64,000 nucleotides of DNA, from assembly GCA_026182355.1 (NCBI GenBank), contig JAPFBL010000233.1, positions 1,550,001 to 1,614,000 on the forward strand, given 5' to 3'. The stretch comes from Hermatobates lingyangjiaoensis (lineage: Eukaryota > Arthropoda > Insecta > Hemiptera > Hermatobatidae). Under the pieces are notes generated by a model. It searched no databases, was not told the origin of the DNA, and saw only the letters and a program-made list of their open reading frames with translations. Of this stretch, positions 63,207 to 64,000 are shown one piece after another. Within the stretch, counting starts at the first letter, position 1, and each line of letters starts with the position of its first letter. Both the position numbers and the translations under genes were made by a program.

Positions 63207-63655
63207 TAGGTGTGTTCTCTAATCGGGGTTCGGTCAATTTTCCAGGATAAAAAATCAAACTCTCGTTGCCAACGTTTCGGTTTTATTTAAAACCTTTTTC
63301 ATAGGCCTACAAACAAAGGATAATAAGAAATCACATATCAACATCAAACATATACACAATATGAAAATGGATTGTTACAACTCATGAATATTACAAGCAG
63401 AAATATTTCAGAGATACATAAAACAATATTACTTACAGAAGTAAGAATTTTTTAACTAAGAAAATGAAATTTACATTATTTAAAGGAACAACAATGTTAG
63501 CCGGACAAAACCTTCGACTAGACTAATAAGATAACATTACAAATAACCTCAACACTGTTCACTCAAGGGAACTAAATAAATCAAATTTCACTAAACCTCA
63601 GCACAACACTCCAGAATAAATATTACTTAAATTAGTAATATATAATAATAATAAA
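63207..63655 (-). repeat. PLE-2 3' region, inverted arm
   Basis: Nearly identical to 51316-51745: 3' border, family L hammerhead-like motif (about 63255-63310), untranslated region and the last codons (NLSNIYSGVLC). Truncated there and joined to a plus-strand copy. Confidence 0.88.
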
Positions 63656-64000
63656 TTATACTAATTTAAGTAATATTTATTCTGGAGTGTTGTGCTGAGG
63701 TTTAGTGAAATTTGATTTATTTAGTTCCCTTGAGTGAACAGTGTTGAGGTTATTTGTAATGTTATCTTATTAGTCTAGTCGAAGGTTTTGTCCGGCTAAC
63801 ATTGTTGTTCCTTTAAATAATGTAAATTTCATTTTCTTAGTTAAAAAATTCTTACTTCTGTAAGTAATATTGTTTTATGTATCTCTGAAATATTTCTGCT
63901 TGTAATATTCATGAGTTGTAACAATCCATTTTCATATTGTGTATATGTTTGATGTTGATATGTGATTTCTTATTATCCTTTGTTTGTAGGCCTATGAAAA
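63656..64000 (+). repeat. PLE-2 3' region, plus arm, cut by the window end
   Basis: Inverted copy of the preceding arm, starting at the same last codons (ACTAATTTAAGTAATATTTA) and running to GGCCTATGAAAA, the start of the hammerhead-like motif. The palindrome presumably ends in (TA)n beyond the window. Confidence 0.88.

Overview
The window looks like intergenic DNA from an animal. It is very AT-rich, full of (TA)n tracts, has no gene with a convincing exon structure, and is packed with retrotransposons. Arthropod origin is my best guess: there are R1/I-type LINE pieces, a LINE 3' end that runs into AGGTT repeats (the arthropod telomere unit permuted), a mariner remnant and a Helitron relic. 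A chelicerate would fit, but nothing here proves it. I found no host protein-coding gene I could defend.

The dominant theme is Penelope-like elements (PLEs), retrotransposons that carry a telomerase-like reverse transcriptase and a GIY-YIG endonuclease. Two copies keep long open frames. PLE-1 (47933-51275, minus) has a full 837-codon RT plus GIY-YIG frame and a 2587-bp tandem period, with a nearly identical partial repeat (pseudo-LTR) upstream. PLE-2 (51316-52945, minus) is 5'-truncated at RT motif A but open from there on. Dozens of shorter PLE fragments from about ten families lie at 2.0-3.4, 5.0-5.7, 7.0-8.1, 20.6-23.3, 26.2-26.6, 27.8-28.1, 32.4-35.7, 37.2-37.8, 39.6-43.8, 53.3-59.6, 60.3-61.0 and 62.9-64.0 kb. 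Nearly all abut (TA)n.

The most striking content is a large set of minimal hammerhead-ribozyme motifs (CUGANGA, stem II, GAAA, short stem III, UH cleavage site) just upstream of the PLE N-terminal coding segment. At least ten sequence families can be told apart. Stem I complementarity, stem II pairing and a self-complementary stem III are usually kept, although the bases differ between families. Stem III is too short to fold alone, so these look like ribozymes that work as dimers. Hammerheads in PLE repeats are known as a class; the diversity and inverted arrangement in one window are what stand out. Many copies are head-to-head palindromes with their 3' ends facing outward into (TA)n, as expected if both target strands primed reverse transcription.

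Other content by region: 0-2 kb AT-rich; 3.5 kb tRNA-derived SINE; 8.5-9.4 and 11.4-12.0 kb fold-back repeats; 10.5 kb tRNA-like relic; 11 kb Helitron helicase relic; 12.9-13.9 kb tandem repeat plus R1-like LINE end; 15.5-16.3 kb internally deleted LINE; 17 kb mariner remnant; 24.1 kb minisatellite; 34.9/36.5 kb dispersed repeat; 37.9 kb SINE; 39.6-41.35 kb large palindrome; 45.2-46.7 kb degraded RNase H-bearing LINE; 47.2-47.6 kb fold-back; 61.9-62.25 kb 32-bp minisatellite. The remaining stretches are AT-rich sequence in which I see nothing.
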